Shown: positions 38,333 through 50,585 of the stretch, piece after piece | How the letters are laid out: each line of letters begins with the position of its first letter | Position numbering within the stretch: the stretch's first letter is position 1 | NCBI GenBank assembly: GCA_020746105.1 | Contig: CM036617.1 | Location: forward strand, 173,690,412 to 173,754,411 | Length of the DNA: 64,000 nucleotides | Direction of reading: 5' to 3' | DNA from: Trogon surrucura | Lineage: Eukaryota > Chordata > Aves > Trogoniformes > Trogonidae | The notes under the pieces: model-generated | The model's input: only the letters and a program-made list of their open reading frames with translations | The model's database searches: none | Told to the model about the DNA's origin: nothing | Position numbers and translations under genes: made by a program

Positions 38333-39778
38333 AGAAGTACTGACCTCTTTATTCTGCAAATGCAGAATAAAAGTTGAATCTCCAGTAAGATCAAATAAAC
38401 ATAGATATTATAAAGATACTCGGAAGAGTTTAATTTTTTGCATACCGTTCTGAAATATGTAGTATTAGCAGCATTAATTATTAACAGGCTAACTGTAACA
38501 AATTATGCATCAACATATTTTCAGGAGTCATCTTTCAGGTCTCTTTGAAAAGTATTACTCAGATTCTCCATCTATTCAAAGGTTTCATTTTGGAAACGTA
38601 CCCCTAAATACACAGAAAACTATGTATAATTAATATTAAAGGTTGTACACATATTCCTTTTATATACTTCTGTCATCAAAGATCTCACCCACTGAAGCTT
38701 AGATCTACAGAATTTGTGATTAGGCCTGCCAAAATTGTATTCCATCCGTTACCTTATCTTTCATATGTATAAAACATACAAATATTTTAAAATCGCATGC
38801 CAAATTTAATCTTCAAGCAGGATTTTATTTTAAAATTAAATTATTTCATCACTGACTCTAACTTACAAGTATTTGCATAATGTCATAAACTCACATGAGC
38901 TTCTCTGGGAATAATGTGTTTTCTTGTGTGTAACTCATTAAAGATTAAAAAATCCAAACAAGCATGGTGATCTAACAGCAGAATAGTTTATACATATGTG
39001 AGAGTTATGAAAGAGAATATTTGACCTCAGGACCTCCTCTCCTTTCAAGTCTGGATCCCACACAATTTGCTTCCTCATCTGATTTCACTTATCTTTCCGT
39101 GTGATATGCATACATAAGTTATCTGAAAATATATGTGAAAATTCCTATCATTAAAGGAGTGCTTCTATTTAGATAATATTATTTCCAACTGTAATTACTC
39201 AAGAGAAAGAAAAGGGCAATGAAAGTGTAAGTAGAAACATAATTTCCATTTCAAATGTTTTCTATTTGTTTACATGATAAAAAAAATGAAATATCTGAGA
39301 ATAGCTATGGTTATGGCTTAAGAAATCTTTTGGAAATGTTATCTGAATGGGGAATACAGTGAAAAGTCTGCATCAACTGTACAAAAATCCCCTTAATCAA
39401 ATTAATAGAATACATATGTATAATTTCACCTCTTCCTTACCTTCCCATATACTTTTTTCATCATGCTAATTTTGAATTTCACTTAAATGATATTTTGAGA
39501 GTAAAAATGACTCAACAGACTTATGAGAGTTGCTTTTGTCTGTTATTTATTTGCCCTATCATCATTGTCACTGTACGTTGCATTATCTTTAAGTTACATT
39601 GTTGCAAAGACCTTAAGAAAATATTTTCCATGTCTATGACTGCCTGTATTCAACCTATTTAATTTTGATAATTATAGAAGAATGTAAGAACGTTTTCATA
39701 GATCTGATACATCTTTTCCTGTATTAATTGTTTGAGAGGGCATATCTTCTACACCAAGAGATAACTCATTATTATTTA
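38333..39778. other. Non-coding, AT-rich, no recognised feature
   Basis: No gene or repeat recognised; short frames only. Confidence 0.6.
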
Positions 39779-39885
39779 CAGTTGTGAGAAAAAAATATGT
39801 GAACCTTTTGGAATTTCATCGTGTTCTGCATTAATTTGTCATAAAATGTGGTCTAACCATTATCTAAGTCAAGAGTATTAACAAT
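39779..39885 (+). repeat. Left terminal inverted repeat of the Tc1/mariner relic
   Basis: It pairs with 40178-40267 on the opposite strand. Relative to the right copy it carries an insertion of roughly a dozen bases around 39852-39865. Confidence 0.8.
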
Positions 39886-40177
39886 GAGACGCCCAGACAC
39901 ATGAGAATTTAACACGAGACGTCCAAAGAATATGACAGAGCTAAAGCAGTTCTGCCAGGAAGAAAGGGCTAAAATCCCTCCTGAATGATCCACAGCTATA
40001 GGAAGTGCCTGGCTGAGGTTATTGCTGCCAAGGGGTGGTCAACCAGTCATTGATTCCAAGGGTTCGCTGAGTTTTTCCACTAGGATTTTGAATGATGAAT
40101 GAGTGTGTTCAATAAAGACATGGAGGATCAGAATTGGTTTTGTGTTATTATTTTAGGCACATCCTATTTGATAATAC

Positions 40178-40267
40178 TCTTGACTTAGATGACATTTTAT
40201 GACAAATTAATGCAGAACACCATGAAATTCCAAAAGTTTCACATACTTTTTTTTTTTTTTGCAACTA
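40178..40267 (-). repeat. Right terminal inverted repeat of the Tc1/mariner relic
   Basis: It is the reverse complement of the left end with scattered mismatches. A T-run of about 14 at 40247-40260 replaces the shorter A-run of the left end. Confidence 0.8.
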
Positions 40268-41537
40268 GATTTGAACCAGACATTTTTCCCCAACAAATTT
40301 TAAAACAAAACAGGTTTCTTCACCAGATGCATATTACAGAACAAAGAAACAAAAAAAAAAACATCTTCTGGAATACTACTGACAAGAAGAGGAAGAAAAT
40401 ATTTTTTCTCATTTAGTCTCATCCATCCCACACTTGGGATAAATCTAATCAAGATCCTTTCCTCACATATTTGGGGTCTGAGTTCAAATGGAGTAATAAT
40501 GCAGTTAGCTGTTGTAGGTTAGAAAAGAAAAATCCTTACAGTCATCTGTTAGAATGTTTAAAATATTTTTTTTCCTTAACAAAATAAATTAATACAGCCA
40601 GAAAAAAATAAAAAAATTAGCATTCCAGATGAACAAGCTCTTCTCTGTGAATATGGGAGAGAATTAAATGAAAACAACAAAACTGTCATTTTCAATAAAG
40701 ATGAGACAAAGCAGCATGAAAGATGGTGCAAATTTTCAGATGTAATGTGAATGGGTCCAGTGTCAGGGGGATTCCCCTTATGTCTAACATCTTGAGTCTG
40801 AATTAAGTTCTAAACTAAATCCCTATTGTTCTCAAGAGAATATTCTCAAGGAGTCAGTGTGAGAAGCAAACCTTAAAATGCAGACCCTGTGCAGTGTGCG
40901 GGTAATTTCAAATCAAGAGGTTAGATCTGAATACAAAATTTCTGTATACAAAGCAAATCTACAATAATAGACTGTTAGAACCACCACTCCCCCCCAAAAA
41001 AATCCAAAACAACAACAAAAAAGATTAAGCCTCTTTTTCTTCATTTATTAAATGTTGTGACAGGTTGGATCCTCCCATTGCATTTTAAGAATAGGAAAGG
41101 TAGTAAGTCTCCACAGGAACACAAGCTCAAATGTTCCCATCTCCTGAAGGCTGAGAAGGGAGCACTTTGGTGCCTTAATGACTTGAGACAGCACGTGCGT
41201 GTACGGATAAACTTGAGCCCCGCGAGATCTCAACAAGCAGAAGGTTAGGGTGCTGTGGAAATGATCCCTATGTAGGTGAGGAAAGCCTCGGCATGAGATG
41301 ATACCTGAACAGGATAACTGAGGACCTGCATTTCAGCCCTGCGTCCTTCACAGAGCTGCCAAGTATTTAATCACCTCACAGGTCTAGCACATGTTGTTCA
41401 GAAATAGGTGAAACCATACATGTTCCAGGAAGCAAAAATTTTGAAGGCAGTTGAGTCTTTCTGGAAAGACTGCAGGTGAGGGAAGAACAAATGTCATGCT
41501 TTTAAACTGGTAAGGGAGAGGAAAAAAGTAGGAAAAT
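40268..41537. other. Non-coding; CpG-bearing E-box patch near 41.2 kb
   Basis: AT-rich except about 41180-41240, where CAGCACGTGCGTGTACG and CCCGCGAGATCTC give several CpGs and a CACGTG E-box in otherwise CpG-poor DNA. No exon recognised. Confidence 0.5.
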
Positions 41538-42457
41538 ATCAATGATCCAACGACAGGATTGAGTGCACTCCCAGTATGTTTGCAGATGACACTGAGTTGG
41601 GTGGGAGTGTTGATCTGCTTGAGGGAAGGAAAGCTCTACAGAGGGATCTGGACAGGTCGGATGGATGGGTCGAGGCCAGTTGTGTGAGGTTCAGCAAGAC
41701 CACGTACTGGTTCCTGCACTTCAGTCACAACAACCTCAGGCTTGGGGATGTATGGCTGGAAAGCTGGCTGGATGAGAACGACCTGGGGCTGTTGGTCAAC
41801 AGCTGGTTGAACATGAGCCAGCAGCATTCTCAGGTGGTCAAGAAGGCCAAGGGAATCCTGGCCTGCATCAGAAGTCATGTGAACAGCAGGAGTAGGGAAG
41901 TGATCATGCTCCTGTACTCAGCACTGGTGAGGCCCCAGTAATGAATCCGGTGTTCAGTTTTGGGCCTCTCACTACAAGAAAGACATTGAAGTGCTGGAGC
42001 ATGTCCAGAGAAGGGCAATGAAGCTGGTGAAGGGTTTTGAGAACAAGTCTTATGAGGACCAACTGAGGGAAAGCGAGTTGTTTTGCCTGCAGAAAAGGAG
42101 GCTGATGGGAGACCTAGTCACTTTCTACAACTCCCTGAAAGGATGCTGTAGCAAGGTGGGAATTGGTCTCTTCTCCCAATTAAAAAGCAATAGGACAAGA
42201 AGAAATGGCCTCAAGTTGCACTAGGGAAGGTTTAGATTGGATACTAGGAAAAAAATTTTCACTGAAAGTGTTATTGAGCACTGGTACAGGCTGCCCACGG
42301 AAGTGGTTGAGTCAACATCCCTGGAGGAATTCAAAAGATGTGTAGATGAGGTGTTTAGGGATGTGATTTAGTGGTGGACTTGGCATTGCTAGGTTAAGAG
42401 TTGCATTCAATGATCTTAAAGGTCTTTTCCAACCTAAACAATTCTACGATTCTATGG
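41538..42457 (+). mobile_element. CR1 LINE, 0.9-kb 3' fragment
   Basis: It enters in the RT palm just before [20 protein letters not shown] (41576) and runs to the tail ATTCTACGATTCTATG ending about 42457. The sense frame is open at 41576-41941, stops at codon TAA after LYSALVRPQ, and resumes at 41991-42224 (LEHVQRRAMKLVKGFENKSY). The subfamily is the same as the 13.6-kb copy. Confidence 0.93.
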
Positions 42458-42864
42458 AAAGTCATAGAAAATAAAAAAGCACTTTTGTTTTGCTTTCATC
42501 TTTAACTCTCTGGTAAACTGGCTTTGTTTAAGGTAAATCTGAGACAGATCTGTATCTACTTTTAACAGTTCATCGAATAGGTATGGATGACAAACTGCCT
42601 GTATCCTTTCTTTCAAAAACAGAAGCAAAGGGTTGGGCTACCAGCACCACAGGTGTCTACCTGTGGCCAGTGGGAAGTAGCTCTGGAAAACAGATGTTTC
42701 AAAACTGAGAAGCACTAAGGGATGAGAATAAGGGCCACACTGATAAATTTCGGATTAAAATTCTGCTGCTAAGAAAGATGTTCTTAAATTAGGAATAACC
42801 CTGTCATGATTTGTCCTGTTTTGCGATCATGGTAATCGTATTCAGCCATCTCAGAGCAGCAGTA
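42458..42864. other. Short unique spacer between two CR1 copies
   Basis: About 400 bp without recognisable feature separate two same-strand CR1 fragments of different subfamilies, so these are two insertions and not one broken element. Confidence 0.6.
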
Positions 42865-43402
42865 GAGGTGGTCAGGGCTGCTTGCACCTATCTGGAATAT
42901 TGTGTCCAATTCTGGGCCCCTCAGTTCAAGAAGGACAGGGAGCTGCTTGAAAGAGTCCAGCGCAGACCCACAAAGATGATGAAGGGAGTGGAACATCTCC
43001 CTTATGAGGAAAGGCTGAAGGAGTTGGGTCTCTTTGGCTTGGAGAAGAGGAGGCTGAGGGGTGACCTCATTAATGTTTATAAATATGTCAAGGGGGAGTG
43101 TCAGGAGGACGGAGACAGGCTCTTCTCAGTGATGTCCAGCAAAAGGACAAGCGAAACGGGTGCAAGCTGGAGCACAGGAGGTTCCACAAAAACATTAGGA
43201 AAAACTGTTTCTCTGTGAGGGTGACAGAGCCCTGGCACAGGCTGCCCAGAGAGGTTGTAGAATCTCCTTCTCTGGAGACACTCAAAATCCACCTGGACGC
43301 ATTCCTGTGTGGCCTACTGTAGGTGATCCTGCTCTGGCAGGGGGGCTGAACTAGATGATGATTTGAGGTCCCTTCCAACCCCTGACATTCTGTGATTCTG
43401 TG
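42865..43402 (+). mobile_element. CR1 LINE, 3' fragment
   Basis: A sense frame at 42811-43218 reads [40 protein letters not shown] and [20 protein letters not shown]; a shifted frame continues [16 protein letters not shown] and [20 protein letters not shown]. The tail ATTCTGTGATTCTGTG ends at 43402. One frameshift near 43130 separates the two parts. Confidence 0.93.
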
Positions 43403-44719
43403 TATGTGCCAAGGCATGTTTCTGAGTCTTTAGCATTGCAGATTCAAATGTTTACTGCAAACAAACAGGAAAACACTTCAAACACTGAAATTTTAATGAA
43501 GATGATATAATATTGATTCAGTATAAATACAAAAATGTGTATCAAAATCTCGGGTATCACAAATGTCAAGACAGATACTCATCTGGCATTTCAAATATAT
43601 GTCTTCTGTTGGAAGAATCTGTTAACCAATGGGAGATAACAAGATAAATTTTGATAATTAGGTTTACATTCAGATCTTTTTTTTTAATTGCACAATTATT
43701 GTTCATTTTAACATACTGCAAGTACATTCCCTAAATAGTTGTGCTCCCAGAAACAAACTGGAGATACACAAAATGCTTGTGTGAGGATTAGACCACATTT
43801 TCCAAAAATGTGTTCAATAATTTTAAAAAAGAAAACCTGTGAATTCCAGAACATCATTTTATTTTTAAGCGCACATTCTTTGTGTTTCATGGTTAAGTCA
43901 TTGCTTCATTGTGATCTTAGAATTGCTTTCACTACTTTTCTTTTTTTTTTTTTTTTTAGCATGTAGAAGATATATCTGAAATAGGGTTTTTTTTTCCTTT
44001 AGATTTAACACATTACTTCAGGAACCCCTTTTTACATATTTCATTGATGGCAGAATAAAGTAGGTTCTACTTCCGTTCTGTATTTCTTTGTTACCTTAAC
44101 TGGTTAAAATGTTTCTAGGAAACAATCCTGTACCTGTGATTTACTTTTCATATACATATGAAGTCAGAACTGTATCTCATATATAAGAAATGCCAAGAAT
44201 ATAACCCAGTACAAGATAATAATGCATTTTTAATTTCTTTTTGATTTATAACCACCTTTTCATTTTGATTCTTTATATAATGTACAATAAACACAATTTA
44301 CTTATTATGGATAGGGTTGTAGTAAACTACGTCATCCTGGTCTACAAGCTAGAGGGCATGGAAACAAGAAAAGGAGAGATTTGCATGTTCTTCTCCAGCT
44401 TCATATTACCCACAATACTGATTCACTACAACATTTTGTAAGGCTTTCACTACCATTTCCAATACACGTAATTAGGCATCTTCATCAGAACTGAATTCTA
44501 CTGTAAACTTTTACTTACTCTGTGAGCTCCCCCATGTACTGCACCAGCAACTCAGCGCACGCAGCTACATGGCGCTTCATGCATCAAGAGATTTGTCAAC
44601 GTCATTTTGTTGATGCCAGCGACCTCTTTAAAAGTTCCTTTATGTAATCGGTAGTGGAAGCTTCTTAATTCAAAGTAGTAAGACAGCAAAATAATTCAGG
44701 AAGAAAATAGATGTGCCAG

Positions 44720-44738
44720 TTTAGACAACATGTCTAAA
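44720..44738. repeat. Perfect hairpin (8-bp arms, 3-nt loop)
   Basis: TTTAGACA-ACA-TGTCTAAA is a perfect inverted repeat. Confidence 0.8.
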
Positions 44739-44783
44739 GATTTCAGTAACACAACCACTTGAGATTTCAGTAACATAACCACC
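44738..44783 (+). repeat. 24-bp tandem duplication
   Basis: AGATTTCAGTAACACAACCA and AGATTTCAGTAACATAACCA occur 24 bp apart, head to tail, with one substitution in the shared part. The repeat starts directly at the edge of the hairpin. Confidence 0.85.
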
Positions 44784-45099
44784 GAAAACAGGCAATTTTA
44801 ATATGATCTAAATTTTACATTGTTCAGTACCGAAAATAGTTTACATGCAAAACACATCAGTTTGCAATAGTCATTGTTACTTTCAGAAGAGTACCTCCAA
44901 CTTAAACATACACTCTAAAATAAACAGAAGATGGGATGGAAATTCCTATCATTTCTTAGCTCAGAGTGCTTTAAGGAAGCACAAAATTAGAACATACTTC
45001 CTGGATCACAAAAAGCATTTCCTTATTATTAAAAGTAACATGTAATGCATTCATTTTCAAAACTGATCAGAGCCTTAGCTTAAAATAACTTTTTTTTTT

Positions 45100-46045
45100 T
45101 TTTTATCCTCTCAACACTGTTCTCCTTTAAAGATAATTCCAAATTATATTGTTCCAGTAGATTGGACCTTTTGCCTCATTTCCAGCCCAAGTTTATTTGT
45201 AATTGTTTTCTCCCTTTTTGTTCTTGTACAAACATTGGTTTTTAGCCTAAATGGTAATTTTTCTCCCATTTTTTTATCTTTCCACTGAATATCTTGATAA
45301 TCACATGTCCTTTTGACTTCTTTAGCCTCAGATAACAAGACCTAGCTCTTTGCAGAAGATAAGCTCCCTGCTTTCCTTGTTTACCCAGCAGAGATTTTGT
45401 GTAATTATTTTAGTTTGAATTTATTGGACAAACTACAAGAGTATTCCAGATGAGCATCCCCAGTGTCTGTAATAGGAACATGCCTATTTCTACTGCAGTT
45501 ACCTTTTCAACACAATCACCTCATTTTCTGGCTAAATGACTTCCCTAATTTATAATCCTACTGTGACGTAAGTCAGCCAAGTGCATTTCCACCTTAGTTA
45601 TTCGCAAACTTCTAGCTTTCAACAGAAGTTTGATACCTGTACCAGGGTGCCTCACCTTATATTATCTATTATTGAGTTACACCTCATTTCTGCTAATCCA
45701 GTCCTAACAAGTGTTTTTATACAATACTCTACCCTATATTGACAGTGCTTACACATTTACATTGTCAAGAGATGCAATCAGCATTTCTGTTTCTACCAGG
45801 TTCATTACTGACGATACTGAAGAAACTCAATGCCAAATTCTTTCAGGAATACCACTAGTAATTACTGTGCTACCAGATATTGCAGGGCTGTCTGTTGCCA
45901 TTCTCTTTTGGATAGCTTTTATTGACCCTTCAGTAACTCCATTAATTCTTGTCATTTGCAGTTTAACTGTTAGTTTCTCCAACGCTGAGTTTCAGAAAGA
46001 TGGTATCAAGTATTTTCTTGATCTGTTAAATCAGCTATAAAATAG
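45100..46045 (-). mobile_element. Ancient CR1/L3-like LINE fragment
   Basis: Read on the minus strand, faded CR1-clade wording appears in the right order: an RT-like block SGIPERIWH...FSVSSVMN-type near 45850 (from the SGIPQGS...FNIFIND motif), a middle block around 45430-45480 (GGGGATGCTCATCTGGAATA), and a 3' block near 45145-45190 (GGGCTGGAAATGAGGCAAAA then CTGGAACAATATAATTTGG). A 64-codon frame at 45144-45338 (LGLEMRQKVQSTGTI) is its remnant. No avian octamer tail remains. It is far more diverged than the other copies. Confidence 0.6.
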
Positions 46046-47234
46046 AGCCTCAGTCTACATAAAGAACTTCATTGTATTTTATTTGGACTATATTTAATTT
46101 ATCACTTTAATTGTCTCAGTACATCCGCCTTTTGCAATTCAGACTTGAATAATAGGCTTACTTATTTTTTTTCCACTTATTTTAAAATAAATCCATTTGT
46201 ACCTTTTTTTTTTTTTTTTTTCTGCAAAGCTGTTTTTTTCTACAGCCAGATCATCTCAAATATCCCACTACTTATCAAAATTCATTTTAATTAATGTCAC
46301 CTTTTGGAGGTTCACAGTCTTTCTATCTAAAGATTTTCTGGCCAGAATGCACACAAATATCCAGTCCTTACCATATTTGTAGCATATCTGCAAGGCTGAA
46401 GAACCCATAATATTATCTTTCCAAAAACATTACAAACAAAATCTCCACCTATATTTATATATCCAAAACTGGAGTTATAATAGATAATTGTTTTTTCTAT
46501 GTTACTTCAATGAAAACTTTGCTACTTTTTTCTCTAATGGCTTTGAAATTAAGAATAATATTTCTTATGGCATAGGTCAGATCGGAATTCAATTTAGCAT
46601 GCTACAGAGTCTCTTACTGCTGTCAAATGCTTTTAGGGGAAGAGTTTAGGATAGTGTAAGTGCATGGTGTCTGCACACAAGGAACTTCCTAAACCAGAAG
46701 TTGCATCTACTTCCTTGTGTTTAATGATAGTTCATAAAACTTCACTTTCATCAATATATCTGTTTGTTTCTTGCGATCTTTTATACCCCAGCAAACACAA
46801 CACTTTTCAATGAACTATAAAATTTAATTATGTATTCTGTGACGATATTCTTTTTACTAACAAAGTCTTCATTCATTTAACCATCCTAGCCCGGTATTAA
46901 GAGAAATAGAAAAAAAAAAAATCCTGTTCATCTTTACTGCAAATTGCATGATTCTCCACTGCTTCCCTCTTACCGTGGAAACCTCTTGCAATGCATGTAA
47001 TTTTGTAATGTAAATGTAAAAATGCATGTAAGTAATGCATGACCTTTGTGATGCTTTTGCATCAATTTAGTTGCTGTTACCCTTCTCTGTACCTTTTTAA
47101 ATTCTACTGTGTACGCCTGGAGTTCGCTCAAGTGGTATCTGGCACAGCGGAACGACTCGCTCCAGCTCTGTTGAAGTGGTTGGCCAGTAGAGTCCTGCTC
47201 TCACAGGGATGTGACTGCTGAAGAGCCTGAAGCA
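46046..47234. other. Non-coding; possible CR1 scrap near 47.1 kb
   Basis: AT-rich. On the minus strand AAAAAGGTACAGAGAAGGGT near 47080-47100 resembles the CR1 'KVQRR' region, but it is too short to call. Confidence 0.5.
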
Positions 47235-47545
47235 GGCAATATACCAAAGTGGTGACACACCTCTGAATAGCATGATCGTCTGCGAATAGGAATGCTGAGA
47301 ATAATTATTTTCTTGCATTTACTTAGGAATTCCCCTGCCGCAGCTTGTGTCTATTACATTTTGCTATGTGTCATTGAGGAAAATCTGGCTCCAGCTTCTG
47401 TGCAAATACTTTCAGATAATTAAAAATTGCAGTAAGAAATCCCTACAAAGCCCCCCTCTTGAATTCTTTAGGCAAAACAAAATCAGCTTCTTCAGCCTCT
47501 CTTCACACATCATATGCTACAGTGCCCAACCACCTTGAGTACACA
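47235..47545 (-). mobile_element. Old CR1 LINE fragment
   Basis: On the minus strand AAGAGAGGCTGAAGAAGCTG, AGAAGCTGGAGCCAGATTTT and GGGGAATTCCTAAGTAAATG lie in CR1 order (the 'ERL.EL', 'EARLF' and 'FR' regions). The first frame is lost to many indels, and no tail is visible. Confidence 0.6.
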
Positions 47546-48723
47546 GCAGAACTCCTAAGAGCAGCCACACCAAATTAGACCATAGTCCATGTAAGCCACT
47601 TTCAGACTTTGAAAGTGAATGCTTAGAAAAAGAGAAGTGAAAAGCAAGATTCAAGCGATATTTCTCTAGTGCCTACTCAAGCACCCAGTAGTCTCTGGAG
47701 TAAACACATCTTGACACATTGGCTGTATCTTTGTGCTGAAAAATCTTTGACGATTTTTTTCCCCCTCAGTCCTTTCCAGTCACGTTGTACTTGCAATATT
47801 CCAACCGTGGCCTTCAAAGCGTTTCTCTATTTCGTGCAACTCTACATGCATGCTCTTCACAATGTATGCATAATCACCCTGGATTAAAATTAAAAATCTG
47901 TGAGTATGGGATTTGACAGCAACACTTATAAGCAAATTACTATTTTCCCTGTAACTATGCAGTCACAGAAAAGCAATAAATTCTTAAGGAGAAAACTACA
48001 GGCCCAGAGGAAAGTTAACAAGCAATATCATGAAGATGGTCATATTTCAGTAGAATTAAGAAGCTTAGTAAGGTCCTAGATGTTTTATTGCTAGTCCCCA
48101 ATTTACAATGGAAATGCCATTTTTATTTATTCCCTAGCTTAGATCATCACATACTTCCACAATGATAAGCTTCTCAGGTCAGAGGCCACATCTTCCAGTG
48201 GTGCTATCCAAAGCACCGCCATTTATCCTGTCACATAGGGAACATGGGTTCAACTGCTGCTTAAGATTTATAGTTACCCGTCTAAACCGTACCGAAGTTG
48301 CTACTAGGTATACAAGACTATCTGTAAATAGCTAAATGCAGGACAGAAGTATAGAACAATGTTATCTAATTTCACCCTTATTTGTAAATCAGCTGCTTCC
48401 GATATAATCTTCTTGAATTCTTGTTCTAGTTTAGCTTGTTGACTCTACCCTCTGGTACTCCTATTAACAAGATACTTACCAAGAGGTCAAGTACAAAGAT
48501 AACAGTCTTCACCTCTCAGGTGATAATGGACAGCAGAGGAACCACAGTATGAACAGATGCTGCCCCTGGAAGCAAAAACCTTCTCAAAACCCTGCTGGAT
48601 ACTGAACAGTAAATAAACCAAATCTCAAGATACAACAGGAAACTTCAGTTAGATGCTGGTATGCTCTACACATTACACAACTCTATAGACTTATTTATGT
48701 TTGGTACCCATGTGTTGCCTGAT
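47546..48723. other. Non-coding, no recognised feature
   Basis: AT-rich, short frames only. Confidence 0.6.
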
Positions 48724-48822
48724 CTAGTTGAGAGGTGTCCCTGCCCATGACAGGGAGGTTGAATTAGATGACCTCTGAGGTCCCTTCCAGCCCAGGTCAT
48801 TCTATGATTCCATGATTCTATG
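48724..48822 (+). mobile_element. CR1 LINE, 100-bp 3' end
   Basis: Only the last part of a CR1 is present: TGCCCATGACAGGGAGGTTG, GATGACCTCTGAGGTCCCTT, then three octamers (ATTCTATG ATTCCATG ATTCTATG). The extreme 5' truncation is typical of CR1. The 3' end is of a third subfamily, different from the two main ones in the window. Confidence 0.93.
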
Positions 48823-50278
48823 TAAGTCTCCGCACTTAGCTGATCATTTGTGTGATTTATGCAACTGCTTCATACTAGGTAATAACCTGAAACAGTAATG
48901 TGGTGATTGCTGCCTGTAGGTATTTTTCCACATTACTGTTCCAAACAGCAATAATAATACTTCTTAATAATAAAGCAAGACGAGCACTCTTCCCAGCAAA
49001 TGTTGAAATAATTGTGTTCCAGTTCTTTAGCAAAGATTACACATGACTTATACACATATATACATTATAAATACATATTTAAATCAGAAGCAAAAAGCTG
49101 AACACTGAAGATGTTTATTAGTAATACATATATAAAGACCTTAAAAACTTCAGATAGCTCTGCTTTTTGTTTTCGCTCATCACAGCCTTCCACCCTAGAA
49201 CACTGTCAGTGTGAGAAAGCATCACCGCGGCAGAACACAAGAGAACCCAAAAGTATTCCAGAAATACAGAGACTGAAATTCAATCTCGCCTTCATTCCCT
49301 TTAGACGATTTCATCTAGAGTTGAAGAAGGAGCAGTACACTAGTAAAAACAACCCCATGAAATGGTTTTTAAACTGAAGTTGAGATGGTCAGTAATTGAT
49401 GAGTTAATTTTTGCTGTATTTCCTCATGAGCCACAAGGCCTTTAGGACAGACACCCAGACACTAAACAGCCTAAGATAAGTGTTTGTTATTTTGTTAATA
49501 ATTCTTAAAACAAAATCCCCTAGATGTCTTCTTGCATTTCAGTTGCTTCCTGGTTTATGTTTTTTTAATTTTTCTGCGCACAATATGCTTTGTGTTCATA
49601 AGATCATCTGACAGTTTTGTATCCATAATAAAAAAATAAATAAATCTGTTCTTCAGGAGAAAAGGGCTTACAGACATTAAGATAATTAAAAGGTAAAGGA
49701 AGACAATGGAAAGAGGGTTCCTTTTGTTATTTTTATCACAAGATAAATTAGTGCAAATACTTCGAAAATCCTTAGAAAATCCCTACGCATCATTTTAATT
49801 TCTTAATTTTTGTAATTTCAGTGTCCTTTTTATCCTTGTGCAATGCATATATTTTTGCTCATACAATTTTTCATGTATATTGATCAGAAGGAAATTACTC
49901 TCAAAACTTAATTATACTCCAGAACTTAATTATGCTTCTTATTTTTGCTTCTCATGAATATTCCAGCAAATTAGTTCTTTTGCAATATCTGTAGAAACAG
50001 GTGGAGGAATGTCCCCTGGAAAGGTAAATTTAAACCTAAATACTTGCACTAAACTCTTGTGACTATATTCACCCAAGTAAGGGGCAGTAATAGAGTCTAA
50101 CTCATCCAAATTTCACTCATGGCAGTTCATACTTGACTTTCATGCAATACCACTCACATAAATACATCTAAAGAAATACTACTTATTCAGCTTCTATTAC
50201 GTGTCTGGACAGTATTTGAATTTCACAAATTTTAAGCTTTCACATACATTTCATTGCCTCTATTTATTTGTTTGTAGC
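48823..50278. other. Non-coding, AT-rich, no recognised feature
   Basis: Short frames only. Confidence 0.6.
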
Positions 50279-50585
50279 TATTTATTTGGGAGTTGGTCTG
50301 TTATCTCTAGTGGCAAGTGACAGGACAAAGGGAAATGGCCTTAAGTTGTGCCAGGGGATGTTCAAGTTGGATATTAGGAACCTGAGTTTCTTTACTGAGA
50401 GGGTTGACAGCCATTGGAACAGCCTGCCCAAGGAGGTGGTTGAGTCGCCATCCCTGGAGGTGTTTAAAAGATGGTAGATGTTGTGCTGAGGGACATGGTT
50501 TAGTGGTGTTGACAGGGCTAGGGTGAACGCTGGACTCGATCTTGAAGGTCTCACCCAGCTGAAACTGTTCTAGGATTCTGTGATT
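50279..50585 (+). mobile_element. CR1 LINE, 3' fragment
   Basis: The sense frame reads [20 protein letters not shown] and [20 protein letters not shown] and ends in the tail TTCTAGGATTCTGTGATT. The subfamily matches the copies at 2.1 and 13.6 kb. Codons remain open from the truncation point to FKRW. Confidence 0.93.

Larger units (their letters stand above)
39779..40267 (+). mobile_element. Non-autonomous Tc1/mariner-type DNA transposon relic
   Basis: Long terminal inverted repeats face each other. The left reads CAGTTGTGAGAAAAAAATAT then CTTTTGGAATTTCATCGTGT; the reverse complement of the right reads AGTTGCAAAAAA then CTTTTGGAATTTCATGGTGT. Pairing continues through TTCTGCATTAATTTGTCAT and AAGTCAAGAGTATTA, about 100 bp per side with a small indel. 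The body (39920-40090) keeps wording like the end of a Tc1-type transposase and its 3' flank (translated: AKIP, AVIAAKGWSTSH-like). A TA target dinucleotide is seen on the left only (39777-39778). At 489 bp it is a deletion derivative with no usable transposase. Confidence 0.82.
43403..45099. other. Non-coding; candidate conserved element and small repeats at 44.5-44.8 kb
   Basis: Mostly AT-rich with long T-runs (43943-43957). About 44525-44650 is CpG-bearing and less AT-rich. No exon recognised. Confidence 0.5.

Noticed and set aside
45711..46040. 109-codon plus-strand frame with hydrophobic stretches
   Set aside because: It lies antisense to an old CR1/L3-like fragment, and its composition follows from AT-rich antisense sequence.
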